The notes below the pieces were generated by a model. That model made no database searches, was not told where the DNA came from, and saw nothing but the letters and a program-made list of their open reading frames with translations. This document shows positions 1-8,661 of a stretch of 64,000 nucleotides of DNA, piece by piece. Source of the DNA: Pseudalkalibacillus decolorationis (GTDB lineage: Bacteria > Bacillota > Bacilli > Bacillales > Fictibacillaceae); the NCBI RefSeq assembly GCF_024609785.1, contig NZ_JANHJQ010000023.1, positions 1-64,000 of the forward strand. The letters run 5' to 3'. How positions within the stretch are numbered: the stretch's first letter is position 1; the number at the start of each line of letters is the position of its first letter. A program made the translations under genes and the position numbers.

Positions 1-1037
1 AAGGCAAGATTCACAATCGTATGGCTCGCTTTATGAAACAAATCTTTGAGTTTTCGGTATCGGATTTGGTGTAAGCGTTCCAATCGTCTTGAGGTGTGGG
101 CTCCTTCTTTCGGGGCTTTTCCATGACGAAGAATGGCTCTGTAATGAGCTACTTGCTTATTGTAATAGTGGTTGATCGATTTGATCCGATTCCCCTTTAT
201 GAGGAAGGGTGATGCACCTGTATTGGTCACCCCGGAAACGAGATTGGTGATCCCCAGGTCAAGGGCCATGATGTTACCAGTTGGGGATGGCTTGGACTGG
301 TTCACTTCTTCTCTTCTGAACACGAGTTCCACAACATATTGACCATACTTCGGGATCACCCGAACCTGCATCAGTTTTCCAAATCCGCCTAGCTTCCCGA
401 TATTCAATCGGTCTTTGGTTTTCGGGAACTTTAAGTATTTGGACGCTTTAATGACACAGTCTTGGTTGGTAAAAAGGACTTCTTTTTCTAAAGAACGACA
501 GTAGTTGGGAATGCGTGGTCTCGCCTTGTACTTTTCAGGATGAAGTTTGTAGTCTTTCAAACTGGCATAAAAACTTTTCCAGTTTTGAAACACCGTTTTC
601 ATGACCCATTGACTGCTTTGGGTGGGCAAAGCAAGATAATCGGGCTGTTTAATGACAAGAAATAAGCTATTTAAGAAGTTATAATGGACATAGGGGCGTT
701 CCCTAGTAGGAGCTTGAAACAGATGACAAGTTACCTTTTTCTGCTGATCAACAGGTTTTGTCTTTTCTTTTACGAGTCTCCCCTGAAAGGCGTTCCGTTG
801 TTGGTTATTCATCTTGTCCAAATTTCGATGAATGGTTTCCAGTACTTCTGTTTGGAGTGGATGCAACGCTTTTTCATTTGTTAGGCCGGTATACACTTGG
901 CGGATAAAAAAATGGACCACATTATGCATGTTCTTGGCGTTTTGGCAGGACGCTTGAAAATAGCGATACAACCGATGCCCTGGCTTTATCCAGATTTGTT
1001 GCGTGGTGTATGCCACTGTGGGACATTGTATTGCCAT
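1..1037 (-). CDS. tnpB: TnpB / IS1341-type RNA-guided endonuclease, 3' end outside window
   Basis: This reading frame is open from an ATG at 1037 to the left edge (345 codons seen) and its end is missing. An AGGAGGTG-type ribosome site sits just upstream. The protein has the TnpB layout: an N-terminal helical/beta part, then the RuvC-I motif ALDLGITNLVSG with its catalytic Asp at about residue 254, and a following basic helical part ending in HKASHTIVNLA. TnpB is an RNA-guided DNA endonuclease carried by IS200/IS605 and IS1341-type elements, with its guide RNA at the 3' end of the gene, which here is off the window. No TnpA gene is visible on the upstream side. The RuvC-II, zinc finger and RuvC-III parts cannot be checked. 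Identity is firm; activity is unknown. Confidence 0.88.
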   Translation of the reverse strand, partial: MAIQCPTVAYTTQQIWIKPGHRLYRYFQASCQNAKNMHNVVHFFIRQVYTGLTNEKALHPLQTEVLETIHRNLDKMNNQQRNAFQGRLVKEKTKPVDQQKKVTCHLFQAPTRERPYVHYNFLNSLFLVIKQPDYLALPTQSSQWVMKTVFQNWKSFYASLKDYKLHPEKYKARPRIPNYCRSLEKEVLFTNQDCVIKASKYLKFPKTKDRLNIGKLGGFGKLMQVRVIPKYGQYVVELVFRREEVNQSKPSPTGNIMALDLGITNLVSGVTNTGASPFLIKGNRIKSINHYYNKQVAHYRAILRHGKAPKEGAHTSRRLERLHQIRYRKLKDLFHKASHTIVNLA

Positions 1038-1267
1038 TTGAATCACCTCCTTTTCGAATCAGAACGTTCGTTCCCCTTGATTGTATCACAGAATCGAGAA
1101 CAGTGGAAGTCGGATTTAAGGATGGTAGACACCAACTCGGGTCGAAGTCGATTCACCCCCGCCCTACTCATTGGGCACTGTCTTTTCGTTCCTTGAGGAT
1201 GGGGTACTCTCGACTTTATTGATAGATTCCATCCTGATACTTTTGAATTCTTTAATTGAACTAGAAT

Positions 1268-1636
1268 TCAAAGTTTGAAATGTAAAAGAAAGTGTGGTTT
1301 ACTTTCTACAACTTCTTTTTCAAGCTTTTTATGGACAGTGACTATTTCATCATGTACATCAAATTCATGTGCTCTAAGAAATTGATCAATTTCGTCAGGA
1401 AACTTATCATTTACTTTGATGTTTACGTTAGGAATGTTCACATAAGCAGGCTCCTCAATTATGTTAGAAATCAGCTCCTTCATTTCCTCAGTTGTTAGTT
1501 TATTTGTATCTTCTATCGTTACGAATTTTTCACCATTCACTACTTTCACCTTGTTATAAAGATCAAGGCTTTTATCCTCATTAGAAGAATGTACCTTTTG
1601 GTTATCCGAAGCTTTCACATCTTGAGAATAATCCAT
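1268..1636 (-). CDS. unrecognised 122-aa acidic protein, possibly truncated
   Basis: An ATG at 1636 is preceded by GGAGG with 7-nt spacing, so translation is plausible. The product is highly charged (many Glu, Lys and Asp), has no membrane segment, signal peptide or cysteine, and ends about 230 bp before the TnpB start. The gene overlaps the last 22 bp of the decayed ABC ATPase upstream, and its ribosome site lies inside that pseudogene. I do not recognise the family. An inverted repeat with arms TTTGAATTC / GAATTCAAA follows its stop (about 1246-1280). It may be a fragment left by the same deletions that broke its neighbour. Confidence 0.4.
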   Translation of the reverse strand: MDYSQDVKASDNQKVHSSNEDKSLDLYNKVKVVNGEKFVTIEDTNKLTTEEMKELISNIIEEPAYVNIPNVNIKVNDKFPDEIDQFLRAHEFDVHDEIVTVHKKLEKEVVESKPHFLLHFKL

Positions 1637-2052
1637 AATATGTCCTCCGTCTCACGTGAAAATAAATCAAGTCCGTTACAAGGTTCGTCTAAAATTAATA
1701 TATGTGGATCTGCCATTAATCCTCTTGCGATTAGTAGTTTTTGTTTTATGATTACTTCTTGCGCAAGATCTGTCTTATATAGTTTCTCTTGCAAAGATGA
1801 ACTAACCCAACCAATTGATTTCCTTAATTCTAGTAAGCTTGTAGCACCAAAACGTTCACCGAGGACATTTACAGTTCCAGTTGTCGGCCATACGTACCCG
1901 TTAATGATATTAAGTAACGTCGTCTTTCCTGAACCATTCAATCCTAATAATGCCCAATGCTCCCCCTTTCTGACTTGCTAGTTTACGTTTGTAAGTAATT
2001 TCGCATTTCCCCGTTGCCATGATATATTTTTTAAGTCAATTACGTATTCCAT
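1615..2052 (-). pseudogene. ABC transporter ATP-binding protein remnant
   Basis: Starting from ATG 2052 (AGGGAG ribosome site), the frame reads MEYVIDLKNISWQRG and so on as in an ABC ATPase of the molybdate/YlmA-like type. It hits an in-frame TAG at about codon 25, where a Trp would be expected. After the stop, the Walker A region (LGLNGSGKTTLLNIING) and Walker B (LILDEPCNGLD) are present. The sequence jumps from DLAQEVII to KQKLLIARGL, losing the helical domain and most of the LSGGQ signature. The C-terminus is cut after FSRE. One nonsense codon plus an internal deletion plus a missing end make this a dead gene. Confidence 0.8.
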
Positions 2053-2107
2053 GGTAGTGTCTCCCTTTATCCTAAAATACCTGGCTGTCCTAAGCAATAA
2101 TCATGTA

Positions 2108-3877
2108 TCACGCATCTTTTGAAATTACTTCCTCGTTATTCAATCCGTATTTGTGTAATTTTCGTATAATCGTCGTCTGGTTTACTTCCAGTGCTGTTGC
2201 CATCTTCCGTGAGGTCCTATATTTTTCCCTGGCTGTACAAAGAAGTTGCCTTTCAATGCGTTCGACAGCTTCTTTAAGAGGCATAATGCCTTGAATAGCT
2301 AAATGAGAAGTATCATCTTCATTTTTCATTTGGGCCGGAAGTTGGCTGACAAACACCATTTCCTCATTCGAAGTTACAACAAGCTGCTCAATCATATTTT
2401 CAAGCTCCCGCACATTTCCTGGCCAATCATATGACTGAAAGGAAGCGATAACTCCATCTGATAAGAGCAATCTGTGGTTGTATTTTTTATTAAAATGCAC
2501 GAGAAATTTTTCTGCTAAAACGAGGATATCTTCCCGACGACTGCGTAGGGGTGGTATGTTAAGCGGTACCACATGAAGACGGTAATATAAATCCTCCCGG
2601 AAAAGGTTTTTTCCCACTAGTTCCTTCAGGTTCCTATTAGTAGCAGAAATAATACGGGTGTTCACTCGCTTCAAATGATGGCTACCAACCCTCTTGAAAA
2701 CTTTATCTTGAACGAGCTGCAGCAGCTTGACTTGAAGGTCCATTGGAAGCTCACCGATCTCATCGAGAAACAAGGTTCCCCCATCAGCCGCTTCAACCAA
2801 ACCGGTTTTTCCTTTCGAATGAGCCCCTGTAAAAGAACCTGCTTCATACCCAAACAGCTCCGCTTCGATAAGGGAAGCAGGTATCGCCCCACAATTCACA
2901 TGTATGAATTCCTTATCCTTTCTTAAGCTGGTTTCGTGAATTAGCTTCGCGATAAGCCCTTTTCCCACGCCTGATTCTCCCTGAATCAGGACAGTGGAGT
3001 CAGTAGGAGCGATTTTCTCTGCCATGTCAATAAGTTCAAGCATCTTATGCGATTCGGTAAATAAAATTCCGTTCTTTAATTTTTTTTGCTTTGACTTCGC
3101 CTGACCCAGCAGAGACTGTGCTTCTGCCAGCTTATACTTCAGCTCAACAAGTTCTGTAATGTCCCGTGAATTGGTAATTACCTTGATAATACAGCCTTCA
3201 CTGCCAAAAATCGGGGTACCGGTAGCAACTATTTTCGCACCGCCTGGATAATTTTGCTGAGCAGAGACCGTTTTGCGCTTTTTGAGAACTTCAATCGTTA
3301 CGCTATTATTAATTAGTCCTTTTTTCTCAAGGTCATAAATACTCTTTCCTATAAAGCGCTCTTTCGGAAGACCTGTCATTTTTTTGCACGCCTCTGAAAC
3401 AAACAGTACATGGCCTTTTCCATCCGTGACAAAAATTTCATCGTGAGAGGAATGAAGAATCTGTTCTAATCCTTTTGCCTTTTCTTCCATCCTGTTAACT
3501 TCCTCTTTTAGTAGATTGTTCAAGTTCGCTAAGCTTTCGACCTGCTTTTCTTTCCGCAGTATTTCTATGTCACAACTTGAAAAGACGTAGAAAACGTCCT
3601 GCTCCGAATAAATATAGTAGGCCGTTTCTGACAGATGGATGGATTCAACCTCCGCCATGGTTGACAATCGTCGGCAATTAGAATTCATAGACATACCAAC
3701 CGGGGAATTTCCCCCGTATAGAGTCGTTCCCCGCCAGTACTCCGCTTCAGTAATGATGCCAACAGCCCTTCTTAGACTGTCGACAATAACCGCCGGCAGC
3801 TTGTTTAAATCAACCAGGCTTCTTACTTCCTTAAGAGGCATATCGCTTATTATCGTTGGTGTTTCCTGCTTATTCAC
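2108..3877 (-). CDS. sigma-54-dependent activator of the demethylase operon (PAS-AAA+-HTH_8)
   Basis: This 589-aa bacterial enhancer-binding protein starts at GTG 3877, 8 nt after AAGGAGG. Domains in order: an N-terminal sensor of about 125 residues, a short coiled coil, a PAS domain (about 136-250), a second coil, the AAA+ sigma-54 domain (about 272-495, Walker A GESGVGKG, Walker B GGTLFLDEIGELP) and a Fis-type helix-turn-helix at the C-terminus (TSRKMATALEVNQTTIIRKL). The loop that touches sigma-54, normally GAFTGA, reads GSFTGA. It is the last gene of the leftward operon, 21 bp after the demethylase. A sigma-54 promoter with an upstream palindrome heads that operon, so this protein is its likely activator, probably sensing the substrate through the N-terminal or PAS domain. 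Confidence 0.9.
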   Translation of the reverse strand: MNKQETPTIISDMPLKEVRSLVDLNKLPAVIVDSLRRAVGIITEAEYWRGTTLYGGNSPVGMSMNSNCRRLSTMAEVESIHLSETAYYIYSEQDVFYVFSSCDIEILRKEKQVESLANLNNLLKEEVNRMEEKAKGLEQILHSSHDEIFVTDGKGHVLFVSEACKKMTGLPKERFIGKSIYDLEKKGLINNSVTIEVLKKRKTVSAQQNYPGGAKIVATGTPIFGSEGCIIKVITNSRDITELVELKYKLAEAQSLLGQAKSKQKKLKNGILFTESHKMLELIDMAEKIAPTDSTVLIQGESGVGKGLIAKLIHETSLRKDKEFIHVNCGAIPASLIEAELFGYEAGSFTGAHSKGKTGLVEAADGGTLFLDEIGELPMDLQVKLLQLVQDKVFKRVGSHHLKRVNTRIISATNRNLKELVGKNLFREDLYYRLHVVPLNIPPLRSRREDILVLAEKFLVHFNKKYNHRLLLSDGVIASFQSYDWPGNVRELENMIEQLVVTSNEEMVFVSQLPAQMKNEDDTSHLAIQGIMPLKEAVERIERQLLCTAREKYRTSRKMATALEVNQTTIIRKLHKYGLNNEEVISKDA

Positions 3878-3898
3878 TTTCCTGACCTCCTTCTTTTC

Positions 3899-5848
3899 TT
3901 AGAGGCTGGCTGCATATTCGAAGCCTTCTAGAATGGCTTCCTCTACCGTTCTTGGAACCATACAATCTCCAATCCTACTAAGGTTGGGAAGTTCTTCGCG
4001 GATCTTTTCATACAACCCTATATTCTGGATATGACCTACAGCCAGTATCAGCGTATCAGCCTCTTTTTCAAGTTCCTGACCAGTAAAAATGTTTTCAAAC
4101 ACTGCTTTGTCCGGTTCTGCTCTTAATAGTTTATTTTGGGGCACGACCGAAACCCCCTTAAGCGCTAACCGGGTAAGCAGCATATCCCGTACATACTGTT
4201 GAAGGGAATAACCCGCATGAATGGAATTCGTTACCAGCTCCACTTGATGGCCTTTTTCCGCAAGGTAGAGAGCAGTTCCAATACCCGGCATATCCCCTTT
4301 CCAATCCGCAATGATCACTTTTTTTCCCGGTTCAAATTTCTGATCAAGTACGTCCCACACTGTTGTGACATGCGCTAGGCCGAGCCCTTCAGCCTCAGGA
4401 TAGTAGGGAATGGCTCCCGTTGCCAAAATCACTTCATCCGCTTCTGCTTCTCTCAATAGAGCAGGGGTCACTTCTGTATTCAACTGAACATTCACCCGAT
4501 AATAATCGAGTTCTCTTTTTAAATTCGGAATAAGCTCGCCGAATTCCTCTCTCATAGGGATCTTTCGCGCTATCTTGACCTGACCGCCAAGCTCATCCGT
4601 TTTTTCATACAATGTAACACTATGGCCCCGTTCTGCCGCAATAACAGCCGCTTTCATTCCTGCTGGTCCTCCACCGACGATAACTACCTTTTTTCGTTTT
4701 TCGGCTTTCGGCATAACAGAATATTCCTGCTCTCTCCCAGTGACAGGATTCTGGAGGCAGCTTATTGGGATATTCAGATGCATATGTCCTATGCACGCTT
4801 GATTACAACCGATACAGACTCTGATCCTGTCAAATTCCTCCCGGAAGGCTTTATTCGGAAGATGTGGGTCACAAATCATCGCACGAGTCATCGCTACCAT
4901 ATCAGCCTGACCGTTAGCTAAAACCTTTTCTCCGATAACGGGGTCGTTAATTCGTGAACCAACCATTACCGGAATGGATACTGCTTCCCGGACTCTTCCT
5001 GCATACGGTGCAAAATGTGCAGGTGGGATTGTCGCAGGTGGAACGATAAAGATCGAGCTTGCGAGTGTTGCAGAGCTTCCTCCGATTAAATTGAAATAAT
5101 CCAGCCCTCCAATCTCCGTATCAATGTATTTCAAGATTTCGATAACTTCATCGAAAGTGGCTCCTTCTTTCTCAAAGTCGTCCACGCTCAACCGTAATCC
5201 CACTGTAAAATCCGAACCTGTCTTGCTGCGCACAGCCGCAACTGTCTCCGCTAAAAAACGAAGGCGATTTTCTAAAGATCCTCCGTATTCATCTTCCCTG
5301 TGGTTTAAGCGCGGTGACCAGAATTGGCTCGGAAGGTATCCGTGTGAAGCGACTATTTCGGCTCCGTCAAGCCCGCCATTTTTTACCCGTAAAGCCGTAG
5401 CCGCATACCCCTCGATAATGTCCCTGATCTCCATTTTTTCAAGGGCTTTCGGCATGACGCCGAATCGGTCCGCCGGAACCGTTGACGGCGCTACAGCCAC
5501 CGATGTTCCAGAAGGAAAGATTTCCCTGCCTGGATGAAATAATTGAACGAACATTTTACTACCGAAATCATGTACAGCCTTCCCCAGTTTTTTGTAATAA
5601 GGAATGATGTCATCTGTATAGGCACTAACCGTATTGGAAGTAAACGCCGCTGATGGATGGACGGCGTTCGCTTCCATGATGATTAAACCTGCTCCACCCT
5701 TTGCCCGCTCCCGGTGATAAGCAATCATTTGATCAGTCGGGAGCCCGTCTTTCACATACGTGGTCATATGGCCGGTACTTAAGATTCGATTTTTCACAAC
5801 TGTATTTCCAATCTTCTGTGGTTTAAATAAATAGTTGAACGTTCCCAT
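3899..5848 (-). CDS. FMN/Fe-S/FAD oxidoreductase, dimethylglycine/N-methylproline demethylase type
   Basis: The 649-aa protein has the 2,4-dienoyl-CoA reductase/trimethylamine dehydrogenase layout. It has an old-yellow-enzyme TIM barrel with FMN (about 1-340), a 4Fe-4S cluster motif CIGCNQACIGH plus a later Cys (about 343-365), and a C-terminal FAD/NAD domain opening with VVIVGGGPAGMKAA. Relatives include DgcA (dimethylglycine demethylase), N-methylproline demethylases and trimethylamine dehydrogenase. The neighbouring ETF and membrane Fe-S genes match the dgc-type arrangement, where electrons from oxidative N-demethylation go to ETF. The start is ATG 5848, 3 bp after the previous gene, with its GAGGAG site inside that gene. 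The exact substrate cannot be read from sequence. Confidence 0.85.
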   Translation of the reverse strand: MGTFNYLFKPQKIGNTVVKNRILSTGHMTTYVKDGLPTDQMIAYHRERAKGGAGLIIMEANAVHPSAAFTSNTVSAYTDDIIPYYKKLGKAVHDFGSKMFVQLFHPGREIFPSGTSVAVAPSTVPADRFGVMPKALEKMEIRDIIEGYAATALRVKNGGLDGAEIVASHGYLPSQFWSPRLNHREDEYGGSLENRLRFLAETVAAVRSKTGSDFTVGLRLSVDDFEKEGATFDEVIEILKYIDTEIGGLDYFNLIGGSSATLASSIFIVPPATIPPAHFAPYAGRVREAVSIPVMVGSRINDPVIGEKVLANGQADMVAMTRAMICDPHLPNKAFREEFDRIRVCIGCNQACIGHMHLNIPISCLQNPVTGREQEYSVMPKAEKRKKVVIVGGGPAGMKAAVIAAERGHSVTLYEKTDELGGQVKIARKIPMREEFGELIPNLKRELDYYRVNVQLNTEVTPALLREAEADEVILATGAIPYYPEAEGLGLAHVTTVWDVLDQKFEPGKKVIIADWKGDMPGIGTALYLAEKGHQVELVTNSIHAGYSLQQYVRDMLLTRLALKGVSVVPQNKLLRAEPDKAVFENIFTGQELEKEADTLILAVGHIQNIGLYEKIREELPNLSRIGDCMVPRTVEEAILEGFEYAASL

Positions 5849-5851
5849 GGG

Positions 5852-6592
5852 TTATTTTCGCTCCTCTGTTAAATCGTTGACGATTTCGGCGATATCACGC
5901 GAAAAATAATTCGTCCCTTTTTCCTGATTAATCGCACCGATTGCTTCTTCCATCATGACGAGACAGAACGGGCAGCCGGTAGCAGTGGTGGACGCTCCAG
6001 TCGCCACCGCTTCCTTTGCTCTGAGATTGTTAATTTTCTCACCCCGACTCACATCTTGAAACATCATCCCTCCGCCTGCTCCGCAGCAGAGCGACTGGTC
6101 TTTCGTATGCTCCATTTCCTTAATCTCATAACCAAGAATTTCAAGAATGCTGCGCGGCTCTTCATAAATCCCGTTCTGACGGCCAAGATAACACGGGTCA
6201 TGGTAAGTAATAATTTCACACCGCTCAGCCTGTGGGGCTATTAACCGCCCTGACTGAATCAATCTGTATATAAATGTGGTATAATGGGTCACCTCAAATT
6301 GCCCGCCAAGCTTTGGATATTCATTTTTAAACATATTGAAGCAGTGCGGACACGTTGTTACGATCGAGGTAACTCCGTGTTCATTTAACGTTTGAATATT
6401 GGATGATGCTAGATTTTGATAAAGGTCCTCATCTCCCATCCTCCGGGCAATATCGCCCGTACATTTCTCTTCATTTCCCAGAATAGCAAAGCTGACGTTT
6501 GCTTTTTTCATAATCTCGGAAAATGCAACCGCAATTCGTTTTAATCTCATATCGTAAGACGCTGCGCAGCCTACCCAAAATAAAACTTCCAT
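5852..6592 (-). CDS. CCG-domain (heterodisulfide reductase D-like) electron-transfer subunit
   Basis: The 246-aa protein begins at ATG 6592, which overlaps the stop of the upstream gene (TAATG) and follows AAGGAGG by 7 nt; longer in-frame starts lie inside that gene and lack a ribosome site. Two cysteine-rich CCG units are visible: an N-terminal VGCAAS with CTGD and CPHC, and a C-terminal set with HDPCYLGR, LCCGAGGG and GCPFC. Such domains bind a non-cubane Fe-S cluster in HdrB/GlpC-like proteins. In DgcB-type proteins this domain is fused behind the membrane/ferredoxin part; here it is a separate gene directly after it. It probably forms one quinone-linked complex with the next protein. Confidence 0.85.
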   Translation of the reverse strand: MEVLFWVGCAASYDMRLKRIAVAFSEIMKKANVSFAILGNEEKCTGDIARRMGDEDLYQNLASSNIQTLNEHGVTSIVTTCPHCFNMFKNEYPKLGGQFEVTHYTTFIYRLIQSGRLIAPQAERCEIITYHDPCYLGRQNGIYEEPRSILEILGYEIKEMEHTKDQSLCCGAGGGMMFQDVSRGEKINNLRAKEAVATGASTTATGCPFCLVMMEEAIGAINQEKGTNYFSRDIAEIVNDLTEERK

Positions 6593-7839
6593 TAGTTTGC
6601 CTCCTTCTTTTTGCTTTGACGGGGCTGTAAAACCGGGATATCCAACCCATTTGTCCAATTTTCTCTTGATGACCAAGGGGAACCCCAGATGTTATGGTCA
6701 TTTTCTGTGTGAATCAGTGCTTCTTCTGCATTTGGATTCAAAAGCTCTTCTGGTAGAGCACCTCGCCTCATCGCAAGGATTAAGTCAATATGATTAATGG
6801 ATACCGGACAGGCTTCCACACACGCTCCGCAAGTCGTGCACGCTTTAAGTTCTTCAGATGAGATAAAAGAAGCAATGACTTTGTTTTCTTCCATATTGTC
6901 ACGAATTTTCATTATGATATTGCGAGGCGCCAACTCTTTGCCACTGAGATGGGCCGGGCACAAATTGTCGCATCTGCCGCATTCAGTACAGGCATCTGTG
7001 CTTAAAAGTTGCAAATTAGTGAAATCATACAGTTTGCTGACTGACTTAGATTCTCCAACGGATATTGCCCCGTTCACTTCCGCCTCAAAATCGCCAGTAC
7101 GTTTAACGGGAGAGATCAAAATATTTACCGGAGCTGTAAAAATATGAAACAGCTTTGTATAAGGCATAATTGCTATGAAAGCAAATACGAGTATGGCATG
7201 ACTCATCCACCATACTAAATACGTATCACGGTTAAATAACAGACTCCCTTCAAACCCCTTGCTCAGTAAATAGCCAACAGGAGACCAGTGGCCATAGGTA
7301 ATATTGGTTTCACTTATTCGAATTCCTTCAATGACATAACCACCTGCAGCAATTAATAAAAATAGAATCAATAGAGCGTAATCTGTTCTCTTCTGGAGCA
7401 TCCGTGTTCGTTGCCTTTTTCCACGAATATAAAGAAAAGCTAACAGCCCGATGATAAACACCATACCGAACACATCAAGAACAAGCTCATAGATTAAATA
7501 AAATACTCCTTGCAAAATGGGAATGCCAAAATCATGATCAATAAAAACAAGCACTGTTCCAATAAATAAAACGACAAAACCATAGGCCATCATCTTATGC
7601 ATCGTGCCTGTCAACTTATCCCTTTGAAGCTTTGTCTGGCGGATGGCGATACGGATGAAATAAGCAAAATTATTTTTAACCGTATCCCAGCTAATTTTTT
7701 CTTTCCTTCCCTTATTCCAAAGACGGTACCGTCGATAGAATCCGTAACAGAAAATAAGGATCGCTATTCCCGCAAGTACATACAGCAGCAACTGCATGGT
7801 AAACGTAATGTTCCAGAATGTGTCTCTTCTAATTTCCAT
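6592..7839 (-). CDS. membrane Fe-S protein (NarI-like plus two 4Fe-4S), ETF:quinone oxidoreductase part
   Basis: The 415-aa protein has about five membrane helices in its first 240 residues, of the nitrate-reductase-gamma kind. A cytoplasmic domain with two ferredoxin motifs follows, CTECGRCDNLCP and CTTCGACVEACP. It sits between ETF genes and a CCG protein, and this order suggests that it takes electrons from ETF and passes them to menaquinone. Together with the CCG protein it makes up what is one polypeptide in DgcB-type systems. Its stop codon shares a base with the next start (TAATG), a sign of coupled translation. The start at 7839 lies 6 bp after the ETF beta gene. Confidence 0.85.
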   Translation of the reverse strand: MEIRRDTFWNITFTMQLLLYVLAGIAILIFCYGFYRRYRLWNKGRKEKISWDTVKNNFAYFIRIAIRQTKLQRDKLTGTMHKMMAYGFVVLFIGTVLVFIDHDFGIPILQGVFYLIYELVLDVFGMVFIIGLLAFLYIRGKRQRTRMLQKRTDYALLILFLLIAAGGYVIEGIRISETNITYGHWSPVGYLLSKGFEGSLLFNRDTYLVWWMSHAILVFAFIAIMPYTKLFHIFTAPVNILISPVKRTGDFEAEVNGAISVGESKSVSKLYDFTNLQLLSTDACTECGRCDNLCPAHLSGKELAPRNIIMKIRDNMEENKVIASFISSEELKACTTCGACVEACPVSINHIDLILAMRRGALPEELLNPNAEEALIHTENDHNIWGSPWSSRENWTNGLDIPVLQPRQSKKKEAN

Positions 7840-7845
7840 CGTTCA

Positions 7846-8661
7846 CTACTCCTTCAACCACTTTACGAGCCGTTCTGCCGTGAAATAAAGGTGTGCCTTC
7901 GACAGATGATCCGTTTGTTTTTGTAAATTGTTTGAATTATTGGATTGGCTGGCAAAGCCCATGATATTCAATAAACGTAATTGAGGTATCTCTTCTGATG
8001 GCGTATCAGCGTACCAAATATTCGGTTCAGGAGCCTCTATTCTCCGAACTGCCTCAGGTTTGCTCAGCTGTCGTTTTACTTCAATCATTGTGAAATCAGG
8101 AGCAGATCTTCCCCGGTGATATCTTAGCTTGCTGATATGTGAGGTGACACTTACAGCCGCTGGAAGCTGAATCGTAAACTCCTGTAACGAGCCACGCTCT
8201 TCCTTCCGTAAGGCGGTCAGCTGTCCATTTGGCTTCCCTTCTAGTTGATAAACTGCTGTTAAAACCCCAATCCCAAGCTCATAAGAAAGCAAAGGCAGCA
8301 ATGCGCAGCTATGTTCATCTTCCGTTTCATAACCGGATAGAATTAAGCTGTACGATTCATTTTTTAGTAAATCCGAAATAAACGCTGCATCTTCTTTCTC
8401 GGACCCGTTAGATGGAATCCTGAAGCAACGTTGAATTCCAAAATTCGCAAGCTTATTCTCTTCGGACGCTTCCTCTTCCTTTTTTAGAATCAGCACATCT
8501 ACTAGTGCATCGGCTTTCAGCTTGTATTCCCGTGTCCATTGAAGAGCGTGTAAATCCGATTTGTTATAGGAGTTCCTCTGATAAATTAGCTTCCTGTCTT
8601 CATAACTCCATTGGATTGATTTCTGCTCATACACCTGCCGCAGTATAACCAATATCCTCAA
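7846..8661 (-). CDS. etfB: electron transfer flavoprotein beta-like subunit
   Basis: The 271-aa protein starts with MRILVILRQV, the usual opening of an ETF beta nucleotide-binding fold. It carries the long linker and the SVTSHISKLRY-type segment where canonical ETF beta has the ADPI-binding and recognition loop. The start is TTG at 8661, 7 nt after GGGGTG. It overlaps the end of the ETF alpha gene by 35 bp, which is unusual and implies tight coupling. The sequence is divergent from housekeeping EtfB, as expected of an ETF dedicated to one demethylase. It would carry electrons from the flavoenzyme at 3899-5848 to the membrane Fe-S complex. Confidence 0.8.
   Translation of the reverse strand: MRILVILRQVYEQKSIQWSYEDRKLIYQRNSYNKSDLHALQWTREYKLKADALVDVLILKKEEEASEENKLANFGIQRCFRIPSNGSEKEDAAFISDLLKNESYSLILSGYETEDEHSCALLPLLSYELGIGVLTAVYQLEGKPNGQLTALRKEERGSLQEFTIQLPAAVSVTSHISKLRYHRGRSAPDFTMIEVKRQLSKPEAVRRIEAPEPNIWYADTPSEEIPQLRLLNIMGFASQSNNSNNLQKQTDHLSKAHLYFTAERLVKWLKE

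Noticed and set aside
897-1222. Plus-strand frames over the transposase region
   Set aside because: They lie antisense to the TnpB gene or in its upstream flank, without ribosome sites or family features.
4622-5537. Long plus-strand frames inside the demethylase gene
   Set aside because: Antisense shadows of a well-supported coding region.
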